The notes under the pieces: model-generated
What the model was told of the DNA's origin: nothing
Seen by the model: only the letters and a program-made list of their open reading frames with translations
Database searches by the model: none
Translations under genes and position numbers: made by a program
Shown: piece by piece, positions 32,054 through 42,597 of the stretch
Numbering within the stretch: the stretch's first letter is position 1
Layout: every line of letters starts with the position of its first letter
Source: Dentipellis sp. KUC8613
Lineage: Eukaryota; Basidiomycota; Agaricomycetes; Russulales; Hericiaceae
Assembly (NCBI GenBank): GCA_002286715.1
Contig: NSJX01000007.1
Span: forward strand, 540,499 to 604,498
Length of the DNA: 64,000 bases
Direction: 5' to 3'

Positions 32054-34065
32054 ATGGCAACTACAAACGCGCAGCCGCAAGCAGCTGCACAACCCAAGAT
32101 TATCGGAAATTTTGTCCTAGGAGACGTCCTGGGATCCGGCGTGTCCGGTAAGGGCCTCGCCACACCGCCCCGTGTCATGTCCCACTAATAGCGCACTTCT
32201 AGGTTCGACCTACGTCGCAACAAATATATACAACGGGCATGTCGTCGCACTTAAAGTGCAACATGCAAACGTGTCGTGCCCGACGAATCCCCAGGAGCGG
32301 CGGATATACCGCGCCCTGCAGGGCGGCACCGGCATCCCCACATTGTGGGCCTCGAATGTCGTCAACGGAAATGATTACCTGGCCATCGACTTGCTGGGAG
32401 ACAGCCTAGACGGAATGCAGAGGAAGAACGAGAAGAAGCCATTTGATTTGCGCACCACTTGTACTGTGGCTATCCAACTGGTCAGTTCGGCTCGCCCTCC
32501 GCGCTCAGGCGGCACGCACACTGATTCACCCGCCCGCGCAGCTTTCACGACTTGAATTTATGCACTCTAGGGGGATCCTGCACCGCGACATCCAGCTCGG
32601 CAACATGGCCGTCGGGCTGGACGACAAAGACAAACTACTCTACATGATCGACTTCGGGTTCGCGAAGGAGTACGTGAACCCGCACACGGGGCAGCACCTC
32701 CCGAACACGCGGCAGAAGTACTTCACCGGGAACTACTGGTTCTCGAGCATCAACGTGCACTGCCGGCAGCAAGGTCAGTGTCACTGTCGCGCGGACGCGT
32801 TGTGCCGTCTGAGTCTCCGTGACGGGGCCGAGCGCTGAACGTCCTCCGTATACATAGCACACGGCCGCCGCGACGACCTCGAGGCAGCCGCGCTCATGCT
32901 CATCCACATGCTCACCCCCGGTGGGCTGCCCTGGACGCGGAATGGCGTCCCGAAGACCGACTACTACCATAGCAAGCTGAAAAAGCAGAAGCGCGAGGCG
33001 CGCCCGGAGGACCTCTGTCGCGACATGCCGGAGGAGTTCGAGAACTTCCTGCGCTATTGCAGAGCACTCTCGTTCACGGGGAACCCCGACTACAGCTACT
33101 GGAGAAACCAGTTCCGCGATCTTGCTTTTCACCTTGGATTCGAGAATATCGACCAGTTTGTGTGGCCACCTCCGGCTGTGGCGACACAAAAGGTAAGTTC
33201 GCACATGCTTTGGCTGGTGAATACGGTTTGTGCAGGGCACTTACCACCGAATTTGCTACAGCCGATACCCGTACTTCAGGCTCTACAGGCGCAGCCGTTA
33301 CCACCATTGATGCCTGTGCAGCCGCTGCAGCCACCACAACAGCAGCCAGCACGGCGCCAATCCGACCAGATGGCGCAAGTTCTCCAAGACCTTGCAAATA
33401 TGAGGATGAGCAACCGTCCTGTCTTGGGCGATAAGAAGAACATCCCGCAGGCACCCCGCTCCGATGGCGCCAATGGGAACGGCAAATCAGCTGAAGTCGT
33501 CGCTCCCAAAAAGCCCCCACCGCAACAGCAGGTCATCATTATCAGCAGCGACTCGGAGGAGAACGCACCCGCCGTCGTAGGCGCCCGCACGCGTTTCTCC
33601 AAGGCCGCGGACCTGTGCCGCCTGACGAATGCTGTCTCAAAAGCGATCGACAACAAGGCGCTCGCGTCGATCGTCGCAGAGTATGCTGCGCTCCTGCAGG
33701 GCCACACCTCGCGCACGCTCACGAAGGAGGGCTTCGCGTTCCTCGACGCGCTGCACAAGCAGCTCGCGGACCCGTCCGTGTTCATGGTGCCACTGCGCAC
33801 GTCGCGCACGCGGGGTGCGGGGAGCGGCGCCGGCGCCGCGGCGGACCCGGAGAACGCACCTGCGCCCCAGCCGCAGCTGTGGGAGAAGCGCAACAAGCTG
33901 TGGGCACTGCGTGTGGGCGTCAGCAAGGCGAGGGATAATAGGACGCTGGCGGCGCTCGTGGCGGACTTTGGGAAGCTCACGGACAAGAGCTCGGGGCGAA
34001 AGCTCACGAAGGACGGGTTTGCGTTCTTGGAAGGGCTGGCGGAGCAGCTGAAGGTTGTGCAGTGA
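32054..34065 (+). CDS. divergent casein-kinase-1-like protein kinase with duplicated C-terminal module
   Basis: Five exons: 32054-32147, 32203-32480, 32542-32773, 32858-33192, 33262-34065 (580 aa). CK1-type kinase domain about 15-310: glycine loop LGSGVSGSTYVA, ATP-site Lys in VVALKV, IDFGFAKEY magnesium loop, then FTGNYWFSSINVH and GRRDDLEAAALML as in CK1 proteins. The catalytic loop reads LHRDIQLGNM rather than HRDIKPDN: Asp and Asn are kept but the Lys is Gln. Residues about 314-400 are Pro/Gln-rich; 404-413 (VIIISSDSEE) look like a SUMO-interaction motif; about 425-481 and 523-576 are two copies of a helical module containing LTK[ED]GFAFL. Activity is uncertain; function unknown. Confidence 0.85.
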
Positions 34066-36019
34066 TGTGGAGTTCGGTGATTATATTGATCAGTGCGGAC
34101 TGATTAGAGTTTCTTGAGGTGGGGTACGCGACGCGACGCGCGCGGGTGCCGGTGCGCGGGGAGGTGTGGGTTTCGTGTGTTCTCTCGCACGTGCAGGGAG
34201 ACTTTTTCGACACGTTCGCTTTGTATTTGCCCAGGTGCTCGAGATAGGGTCCTGGTCCTGAGGCCTGAAGGCCTGATGTGTGGGGTTCTGCAGTAGGCGG
34301 ATCGGGCGATGGCTTGATGCAGATACCGATAGGCGTTTGATGGAAGGTTGGGGCAGGCCTACACTGCCAGGAAGCTGACGGTTGGAGACTTGCGATCTGC
34401 GTGAAGGCCCGTAGCCACAGATCGGATTGCGGGCGAACTGAGATCCGCGACTTCAGGTTACAAAGGATCCTTCCAGCCTCGTGATATTGCGATTATACCG
34501 TAGATGTCCGTCGATCTGATTTGACTTGAGGTCTCAATGATTCATATCGTATGCTACACACAATTGTTCATGTTGCGCGTCATCAGTTGGAAGTAAGAAT
34601 GAAATCGTGGCATTTACTCTAAGTCGAGACTTCAGATAAGCTGGGTCTGCTCCAGTGTATCTCAGGCTCCGTCTGAACGACGTACTGCCAGATCATATTC
34701 CGCATTCTGGAATTCCTGAGGTAAAATGCCTTATGTCATTCTCGGCTTCTTGCGTGCCAGCGTCCCAATGCCCTCCGATGATTGAAGTCAAGGATGAAGA
34801 CGGTCGCGCTGTGTGTTGACTCCGCTCTATGTATACACAACTTTTCATTGTGTGATTAGCATGCTATTCTACGCTGTGCACATAGCCAGCCTCTCTGGCA
34901 GCCACGAACACAACGTGAGTCGCAGCACAGCAAGCTTACCCACTCCGTGGGTCCGCTGACAACTGGACCGTCATCATAGAGATTCGGTTCTGGGAAAGAC
35001 AAACATAGCCATCTTGGGCGAGTGGTTTGGCGTTCCTGTGATATAAACCGTGAGTTGGGGGTTCGATGCTTCAAGGTGGTTTTTTTTTTTGCAGACGAAG
35101 TATTTGCAGCATTCTGTATTCTAAGTCATGACTAATGGCTTATCACGTACTTTTAATCCGGTTTCTGGCATCGCGTTGCAATTTGGCCGATATCTCATAT
35201 CTGCTAATTACGGGAATATCCCTCCTTGCGGTGTACGGTTGACAAATTTCCATTATGCAGTTCTATGTAACTTAGCTCAGACCAATTACCCTATGCATGT
35301 CGGATCGAAATTTACTGCAGTCGACTCACAGTCGCATGAGGCTGGACGGATTGTCGAGCTCCGGCATTCAGATCGGAGGCTGCATCCGATCCCCAGTGAC
35401 CGCTTTTTACCGACCGTCAGCTTCCTGGCAGTGTAGGATCTCAGATTTTTGTCGCTCTGGTCGTCGAAAATTCAAGCTTTGGGGGGATGAAGACGGGTGT
35501 ATTTTCGCATGAACGATGAGGGTACATGTGATAGCAGGGTCCGCGGTGGCCAGAAATGTCGATATTGCTTCTGGATTTGTGCACTGCTTGTTCCAGCCAG
35601 GCCGAGCGCGTCTCCAGAATTAGTCCGAGTTTCCGAGCTGGTATGAGTGGTTCCGTGTGCAAAACGACGGAACGTTGGAGCATGCATGATAATTATAAGA
35701 TGTTTGTACTAGTGACAGGCACAGATGCGGGACGGTGACAGACAGGATGTGGGAAATACGGAGGACGGGAGAGGACGAGAGACGCGGGATGAAATGAAAG
35801 AGAGGATTGTGGGGTTACCTGAAACGGATCGGCAGCGGCGGGAGCGCCGGCCGATGCCGATGGTGCCATAAAATGCAGAGCTACTTATTTTCTTTCAGCA
35901 GCTCCCTGCCTCCCCACAGGTTGCAGTCGTTGTCTGTCCGTCCTTTTCTTTACACGTCCTCCTCCCGGACCCCCCGCTCCTCGTCCCTCCCCCCTCGTCC
36001 CGTCCTTTCTCTGCCCCTC
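34066..36019. other. long intergenic region with a tRNA-like element
   Basis: About 2 kb between the CK1-like gene and the desaturase. It contains the tRNA-like sequence at 35008-35090 and a C/T-rich stretch (35890-36010) just before the desaturase start. Frames at 35128-35436 and 35441-35687 show no recognisable product. No protein gene supported. Confidence 0.55.
35008..35090 (+). ncRNA. tRNA-like sequence followed by a T-run (degenerate tRNA or Pol III element)
   Basis: A 73-nt stretch (35008-35080) begins GCCATCT and ends AGGTGGT, which can pair over 7 bp (two G-T wobbles), giving an acceptor stem. GGTTCGATGC at 35060-35069 matches the Pol III B-box core GTTCRANNC; TGGGCGAGTGG at 35014-35024 matches an A-box except one position. 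A run of 11 T (35080-35090) would terminate Pol III. However, the D and anticodon arms do not fold normally (GGTTT at 35025-area pairs better with AAACC), so no anticodon can be assigned. Best read as a tRNA pseudogene or a tRNA-derived Pol III transcript. Confidence 0.35.
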
Positions 36020-37721
36020 ATGAAAACCGTCCACCGTGACGGCGTCACCACCGTCGAGAAACAAAACCAATGTGTGATCCCTGACCTCACCGTCAAGGAC
36101 CTCTTGTCCGCCATTCCGTAGGTCCTTGCCTTTGACGCGTCCGGGAGGCGTACTTACCGTGTCTTGCAGCGCGCACTGCTTCAAGCGCTCGGGATTCCGC
36201 TCGTCGCTCTACGTGTAAGTCCTACCCCAACGCTTTCCTTTGTGCGCGTCTAACGCGCCCCCCAGCGTCTGGGATTTTGCTCTCCTCACAGCAATCTACA
36301 AGACCACGATGTATGTCGAGCCACTCCTGACACCCGAGCACATTAGCCTTCCATACCCGTGGCTGTACTCCTTTGCGTACTTCGCGCTTTGGTCATTGTA
36401 TGGCTTCGCCGCCGGACTGGTGGGCACGGGCCTGTGGGTTATCGCGCACGAGTGTGGTCACCAGGCCTTCTCGGAGTCCAAGCTGGTGAACAACGCAGTC
36501 GGTTGGATACTGCATTCGGCGTGAGCTGGCATCCCGTTTCGCATCGCGACGCGACTTAGCTAAGCGCTTTATACCCTGATTATAGTCTCGGTGTCCCGTA
36601 CCACTCGTGGCGCATCTCCCACGCCAAGCATCATGCATCCACCGGCCACATGACCCAGGACCAGGTCTTCATCCCTCGCACGCGTTCGCAGTTGGGCCTG
36701 CCTCCTTTGAACCCCGACCAGGAGGACCTCCAGGGTGCTAGCGTCACCGATGAGGTTATGCGCGAGCTTCGTGAGGCGCTGGGCGACTCCCCTCTTCTCG
36801 CCATGTGGCACTCCGTGACCTACCTGGTAAGCCTCATGTCCTCTTCGACCCTGCCACTTTATCTCATGACATCTGCAGCTTTTCGGCTTCCCCATGTATC
36901 TGATCAGGAACGCGTCTGGCCAAAAGCGCTACCCCGCGGGTACCAACCGTACGTCCTTCGCGATCATAAATCACCACAAACATCCTCATTTGCATCCGCA
37001 GACTTCAACCCCAACGCTGTTATCTATGCCCCTCACCAGTTCGGCCAGATCGTCATCTCCGATATCGGCATCTTCTTGCTCTTTGCCGTTCTCGGTTACT
37101 GGGGCTACCACCGTGGCTTTGGGGAGGTCTTCCGTCTGTACCTTGTTCCCTACCTTTGGTATGTGTTATCTTTGCCTATGTGCCCCTTCATATCACTGAC
37201 ACTTTCCGCAGGGTCAACCACTGGCTCGTCCTTATCACCTTCCTCCAGCACACCGACCCTCTCCTGCCCCACTACCGCGCACCCGAGTTCACTTTCCCCC
37301 GTGGTGCTCTTGCCACCTTCGACCGCAACGTTATGGGTGACCTTGGTTCCATCATGGGCTGGATTGGTGCTGGTGCAACCCACGGCATTGCTGAGACGCA
37401 TGTTGCGCACCACGTCGCGAGCAAGATCCCTCACTATCATGCGTGGGAGGCGACGTACGCGCTCCGCAAACGTCTTGACCAGTCTGGCATCAAGCTCCAG
37501 GGCGGTGCTGTGGGCTGGATGGAAATTTACCGTGTGATGAAGGAGTGCAGGGTATGTCGCCATTTCTTGTGCCTTGATACATGTTGCTGACGCGATGTTC
37601 CTAGTTCGTTGAGGATGAGGGCGATGTCTTGTTCTTCAAGAACGCCAAGGGTCTCGCTGCCACACGCCCCGTCTACCCCGACACCACCGCCAGCGACTCC
37701 GGTATCGAGGTCGACAAGTAA
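36020..37721 (+). CDS. FAD2: delta-12 fatty acid desaturase (oleate to linoleate)
   Basis: ER membrane di-iron enzyme inserting the delta-12 double bond into oleoyl chains. Eight exons: 36020-36117, 36170-36214, 36266-36520, 36586-36826, 36879-36948, 37002-37158, 37212-37551, 37605-37721 (440 aa). The three histidine boxes are present: HECGH (108-112), HAKHH (144-148) and HVAHH (352-356), with hydrophobic pairs between them (LVGTGLWVIA; IFLLFAVLGYWGY). Length and box spacing fit fungal delta-12 enzymes; an omega-3 or bifunctional activity cannot be excluded from sequence. The leader is C/T-rich. Confidence 0.93.
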
Positions 37722-38156
37722 ACGATCTTATTATGACTTCGGTCAGTATTGCCTCGGGATATCTAGATGTTCCTTGGCGCTCGCGATACGACAAGACTAG
37801 AATTTTGGTAGAACACGGTTTAGACGCGGGTATATCCTTCGTAGGCACATATTAGAGAACAGTCGGTCCTGACCTCAGTCTCCCGGTCATCCTGGTTCTT
37901 TAGAGGCGGGGAGATGACATTACAGGACGTAGGAGCGGGTAACTTACACGGATATTTTCTGGAAAAATAATGATAATGACGACGTCTGGCGACGTTGAAT
38001 TAGGCCACCCTTCATTTACTCTTTGTGTGATTTATCTCAGAACCATGTGCATTTGCTGCAGTGAGGGACCGGTTGACTGCAAGTGGTTCAGGCGCATGGA
38101 TCTGAGCAGCAGTTATTACCCGATTTGGCGTCTGCAGGCTGACCCCTGCGACAACT
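37722..38156. other. intergenic region, no gene recognised
   Basis: Between the desaturase and CDC123, both on +. No coding signal. Confidence 0.6.
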
Positions 38157-39499
38157 ATGCCGGACGACCAACCATTATTCCCTGCGCAGAGCCGCTCCGA
38201 CATACTTGCTTTCCAATTCTCCTCGTGGTATCCCATCTTCTCTGACATCTCGCCAAAATCCACCGTTATCCGTCCGCTACCACCCGCGTTTTGCGAGTAT
38301 CTAGACGCGGAGAGCGTATTCGTTCCAAGCGGTTCTGAAGACGTGTTCGTACGTTCTTCTTCATGAGTTCTGACATATCAGCGAGGATCATCCGGCTGAC
38401 TCGCGACCCGCAGGCCCGCTGAAAGCACCATTGAAGACGAGGACGATAAGAGCAAATCGGATGAAGAGGAGCCATCTCAGCAATATTCTTTTCCGGAATT
38501 GGACGCCCAGATCAGACAGGCGGTAAAAGAGTACGGGGCAGTGTTCCCCAAGCTCAACTTCTCCTCACCCAAGGTCACTTCATGTCCTTCTCATACCTCA
38601 CTTGATCAGCCCCTGACGCCCTGACGGTCCTGCAGGATGCGGCATGGATCCTCCCATCGTCGTCCCCGCTGAAATGCACGTCCCCGGCAGACGTGTACCT
38701 GCTTCTCAAGTCGTCCGACTTTGTCAGCCATGACCTTAGCACGGAGAATGTCTTTGCGGATTGCACTGAGCCGCCGGGCCATGACAGCGACAGTGGCAGT
38801 GTGCCCAAATACGAGCTCGAGCTGGTGTTGAGGAAGTGGTACCCCATGGACCGCAGCCGGGAGATGCGGTGTTTCGTTCGGGATGGCGTCTTGATCGGTA
38901 CGTCGAATGTCCCATGTCGGACTGCTTCGAACGTCCATGCGTTCATTCTAACTTCCAATCTATCGAACATCGCGTGCAGGGATCTCGCAGCGCGACACCA
39001 ATCACTATGACTTCCTAAACGAGCCGCAGACCAGACGCAAAATTGCCTCGTCCATACAGTCGTACTGGGAAAATAACGTCAAGAGCAAGTGGACAGCGAC
39101 TGCTTCTTGTATGTTGGTTTTGGACATCTGAGAGACCTTGTCTCAACGTCTATGTTCCCTGCAGATACATTCGACATCCTCTTGACGCGCGATCTCTCCC
39201 GCTTTCATGTTCTCGACTTCAATCCCTACGCCCTGCGAACAGATTCCCTTCTGTTCACGTACGAGGAGCTGCAGGATATTTCCCGTTCGAAAGACGCCTC
39301 CGATCACGTCCCCGTCATCCGTGTTATCGATTCGCCTTCACATCCCGCTGCAGCGCGCAATGCGCCTGCACATCAACATAACATGATACCTTTCGAAGCG
39401 CTTAGCTTGAGTAGTGGGCGCGGCGTGGAGGAGTTCCAGGCGATGTGGCAGGAGGAAGTGAAGAAAGGCATGCAGGACAGTGACAGCGACGATGAGTAA
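38157..39499 (+). CDS. CDC123: CDC123, eIF2 assembly chaperone
   Basis: Cytosolic ATP-grasp-like chaperone that joins eIF2-gamma with eIF2-alpha. Five exons: 38157-38344, 38414-38573, 38636-38897, 38980-39108, 39165-39499 (357 aa). Family features: FQFSSWYPIFSD near the N-terminus, LRKWYPMDRSREMRCFVRDG in the centre, GISQRDTNHYDFL after it, and YTFDILLTRDLSRFHVLDFNP with the metal/ATP-binding Asp and Asn (D..NP). The acidic insert (STIEDEDDKSKSDEEE) and acidic C-terminus (DSDSDDE) are common in fungal members. Full length. Confidence 0.92.
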
Positions 39500-39797
39500 C
39501 TGCAGATTTTCCCGCTGGTAGCTTGGATTCGGAATATTGTTCACCTCACTGTAGCGATATTGACTCGGCTTGTGTAGCAGCAAAGTAGAATGATGTGCAA
39601 GCTTGCACTTCCCGATATTCATACATCCGAAGACCTCCTTACTCATACAAGAGTTATATCCCATGGCGCCCCTGGAGACAACAGCAGTTCATGAACAGCG
39701 ACTACATCGAGGGGCCTCCTGCAGATCCCAAAACCGCATATCCGAGCTATCCTCTTCCGACAGCCGAATGAGATGCCGCGACCTACAAAATCCAATG

Positions 39798-40655
39798 TCA
39801 AGTATGGCATAGCCCCCGGGGCACTTGGACCACCCACCAAGCAGTATTCGGGTAATCCGTGCATGTCGATCGGTGCTCCGAGACAGGCTTACCCCAGTTG
39901 ACCAGCGTCTCGTAAAACTCGCATATGAACACATTATGGCTGACGAGCACGACGTGCGGGATGCCCTCCGGGACGTCGTCCGTCGGCGCGGTGCACCTCT
40001 CCGGCGGCAGCGCGAGCCCCTCCGGTTTCTCGCCCAGCGGCTCGAAGTGGTGCTTCAGGGTCGACAGCAGGACAGCCTTCGCGCGCCGCGCGACATCGTC
40101 CAAACTCTCGCCTCCCCCGCCCGGCCGGTGCATCCTGTCTCGGTGGGTCAGTTTGCCCGCACCAGGGCCGTGCTGCTCTCGTCTCGCCGCCTTGTGGTCC
40201 CCGCGTGCAGCATGGACACGCGCGACGGAGCCAATGTGCCGCTCGACAAGTAAAGGTTCCGTTCTTACTGACAGGTCGCCATTGTTCGCGTCGGCGATCG
40301 CGTGTGCGGTGACGCGCGCGCGCGTGAGGGTCGAGGCGTAGATGGCGTCTATGCGCGTGTCGCGCCAATGCAGACCGAGGGTGCTGGCTTGCACGCGCCC
40401 GCGGAGCGTCAGCCTGTCGTCGTTCTTGGCGTTCCATGTAGGGTAGACGTTGTTCATACTCTTTTGAGGGTCAGCGTCAAATTGACTCGTTCTGCCCGGA
40501 CAGGAAATGCTCACCTCTCCGTGTCTTACCAGTGATACAATAAGCCATCTGTATTTCCCATTCGAATCCTTAGTGCGGGGCTTTTCAGACCTCATCGATC
40601 TCATGTGATCGGCGCCAGTCTTGAGATTCCGCGGGGTTTCTGCAGCGTAGGGCAT
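39798..40655 (-). CDS. histidine phosphatase family protein, tandem copy A
   Basis: Phosphoglycerate-mutase-like phosphatase, substrate unknown. Exons 40655-40515 and 40460-39798 (267 aa). The phosphohistidine motif LVRHGE is followed after the intron by S, then ..LTLRGRVQA; a second cluster GGGESLDDV and the distal catalytic His in VVLVSHNVF complete the fold. The intron is exactly after the RHGE motif, as in copy B. The acceptor is an unusual caaaag. Unlike copy B, the middle part (RVHAARGDHKAARREQ) is Arg/Ala-rich and may be relaxed. The frame is open above the ATG, so the N-terminus is uncertain. Confidence 0.82.
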   Translation of the reverse strand: MPYAAETPRNLKTGADHMRSMRSEKPRTKDSNGKYRWLIVSLVRHGEVSISCPGRTSQFDADPQKSMNNVYPTWNAKNDDRLTLRGRVQASTLGLHWRDTRIDAIYASTLTRARVTAHAIADANNGDLSVRTEPLLVERHIGSVARVHAARGDHKAARREQHGPGAGKLTHRDRMHRPGGGGESLDDVARRAKAVLLSTLKHHFEPLGEKPEGLALPPERCTAPTDDVPEGIPHVVLVSHNVFICEFYETLVNWGKPVSEHRSTCTDYPNTAWWVVQVPRGLCHT

Positions 40656-41222
40656 GGTGCGGCGTTTCGGTGGCCTCTGGGGCCAGTACACATCGCTGGT
40701 TAAGTACCAGAACGCCACCCCTCAGCCCATGCTCACGTAAAACCCCACAATGGCCGTTTGAAACAATGCCAGCGATGAACCTGCTGATTGTGGACCGTGT
40801 CAATGTGGGCTCCAGCACAGCGGTCACGCTGCAGCAGCAGGAGGGCCGGCGGCGTTGCTGCGTCTTGGAGCCAATAGTATCACAGGGAAACAGGGAATGA
40901 AACAGGCTCCGTCCGTGTTATTGCTTTCAGCATGCTCCGGTCGCGAAGGCGCGCGCATAGGGCAAGGTGGCCGCTGCCAGTGCTGTGCTAGGCGCGCTGG
41001 TGTTGCGTGCGGAGGATGCGATCCTGGGAACACAAACACGGATCACTGGGACTTTCAAGTGCTCCTGGAAATGCCTGCCGGCATGTCCGCCCGACAATGT
41101 GCCGGCGCCCGCGTCAAAATGAAGTCATAATTCGGGTGGGGGTTGCAGATTCCAGTATGCTAGATCGTTATCTCGTTTACGCCATCGAAGCAAATGGCGG
41201 GACCTGTTGAATGCCTTTTGAG
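40656..41222. other. spacer between the tandem phosphatase genes
   Basis: No coding signal; presumably promoter of copy A and terminator of copy B (both on -). Confidence 0.55.
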
Positions 41223-42077
41223 TCATCTGTTAACACCTCTGGACAGTACGCACCATTCGGTGTTCCTGTAATCCGCGCGTGTAGTGATATGCTTCCCGGA
41301 AGCATTGTCCCAATTAAACAGAAGCTCGTAGAACTCGCAGAGGAACAGGTTATGGCTGACAATCACGACGTGTGGGATTCCCTCCGGGATGTTATCCAAT
41401 GGGTAAGAGACGGAGTCCGCAGGAAGATCGAGGTCCGACGGAGCATCCGCGGCGACCTTCGCATACTCGAGTAAGAGCGAAAAAAAGGTCTTCCTCGCAC
41501 GGTCTTCGACGTCGTTCCAGCTCTCCCCGCCGCCCCTAGGGCGATGGGTGCGGTCGAGGTTCGGAAACTTCCCGAGCCCGTTCCGCTCGAGGCTCGCAGC
41601 CTCGAAGTCGCCATGCTCGAAGAGTTCCATTGCGACGAACCCTGTCCGGCGTTCGATAAGATATTCAGACAGCTCGAGCTTCGGCTTGCTCTTGTTGGCC
41701 TTCTGAATGGCCAGCGCGGTATCGTGCGCGCGGGAGTATGGCGACGCACGAATGGCCTCTATCCGGGTGTTCTTCCATTTCCTGGCAAGGGTCTTTGCCT
41801 GCCATTTACCCTTCCAAGTCAGGGGGTCGGTGGTATCTTCATCGTGTTTCTTTTCGGGCGAAGCATTGCCCACGCTCTGACCAATGTGTATTAGAAAGCG
41901 AGTCCGACATTGTGCTGCGCATAGAGAACGCAATCGTACCTCTCCGTGACGAACCAGCGAAACGACCAGCCACCAGTATGTGTCGTCGGCTTTCGACTCT
42001 ATCGTCAAATCACTTCGACCGCTGGATGGCGTAGTGCTGGTCGAAGCCGCCAGCCTGTGGGCCTTATCGCGAGGCAT
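41223..42077 (-). CDS. histidine phosphatase family protein, tandem copy B
   Basis: Exons 42077-41940 and 41876-41223 (263 aa). LVRHGE then S after the intron, ..LTWKGKWQAKTLARKW, ERRTGFVAMELFEHG, RGGGESWNDV and the distal His in VVIVSHNLFLCEFYE. Paralogous to copy A over the full length with an identical intron position, so a tandem duplication. The active-site residues (RHG, Glu of GGGES region, distal His) are all present. Confidence 0.85.
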   Translation of the reverse strand: MPRDKAHRLAASTSTTPSSGRSDLTIESKADDTYWWLVVSLVRHGEVRLRSLCAAQCRTRFLIHIGQSVGNASPEKKHDEDTTDPLTWKGKWQAKTLARKWKNTRIEAIRASPYSRAHDTALAIQKANKSKPKLELSEYLIERRTGFVAMELFEHGDFEAASLERNGLGKFPNLDRTHRPRGGGESWNDVEDRARKTFFSLLLEYAKVAADAPSDLDLPADSVSYPLDNIPEGIPHVVIVSHNLFLCEFYELLFNWDNASGKHITTRADYRNTEWCVLSRGVNR

Positions 42078-42597
42078 AACAGCTAGGTGCAGAGTCAGCT
42101 GCCCACTTGCACCTCAAAATCACCTGGACTCACCACTGTAGTTCACCAAGATAAGGGTTTCCTGAGCAGTGCAGTTGTGGAGTGATATCTTTATCGAGGG
42201 AATGAATGGCCGTTCCTTCCAAGATTGCAGAACTTAAATACTATCGACCCCACTTGGCACCGATGGAACGCCAAGGCCAGTCGCTGCATCTCTCTATGTC
42301 GTCATAATGTTCCAGGCCTCTTTCCAGCACTAGTGGCTCATGAAAGGATCCAGATGCAAGAGGTTGTGTTTGAGCATGAGCACAGAGTACCAGCACTCAC
42401 CTGTCCAGCTGCAGCCAGCCAATGGCCAAACCCTGACCTTCACGTGGGAGGTACGACGGTGAACCCCTTTCACTAGTATCGATCAGAGCGAAATACAATG
42501 TTACATCAGCGGCAGCCTTGTTTCGATTGCAGATCAAGGAAGAAGAGAAGCGAAATACTCAGTGTCCGTGCTTTCATCGCGGAGTGAGCGCTGCCGT
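42078..42597. other. intergenic region, no gene recognised
   Basis: Upstream of phosphatase copy B and downstream of the nuclease gene, both on -. No coding signal. Confidence 0.55.
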
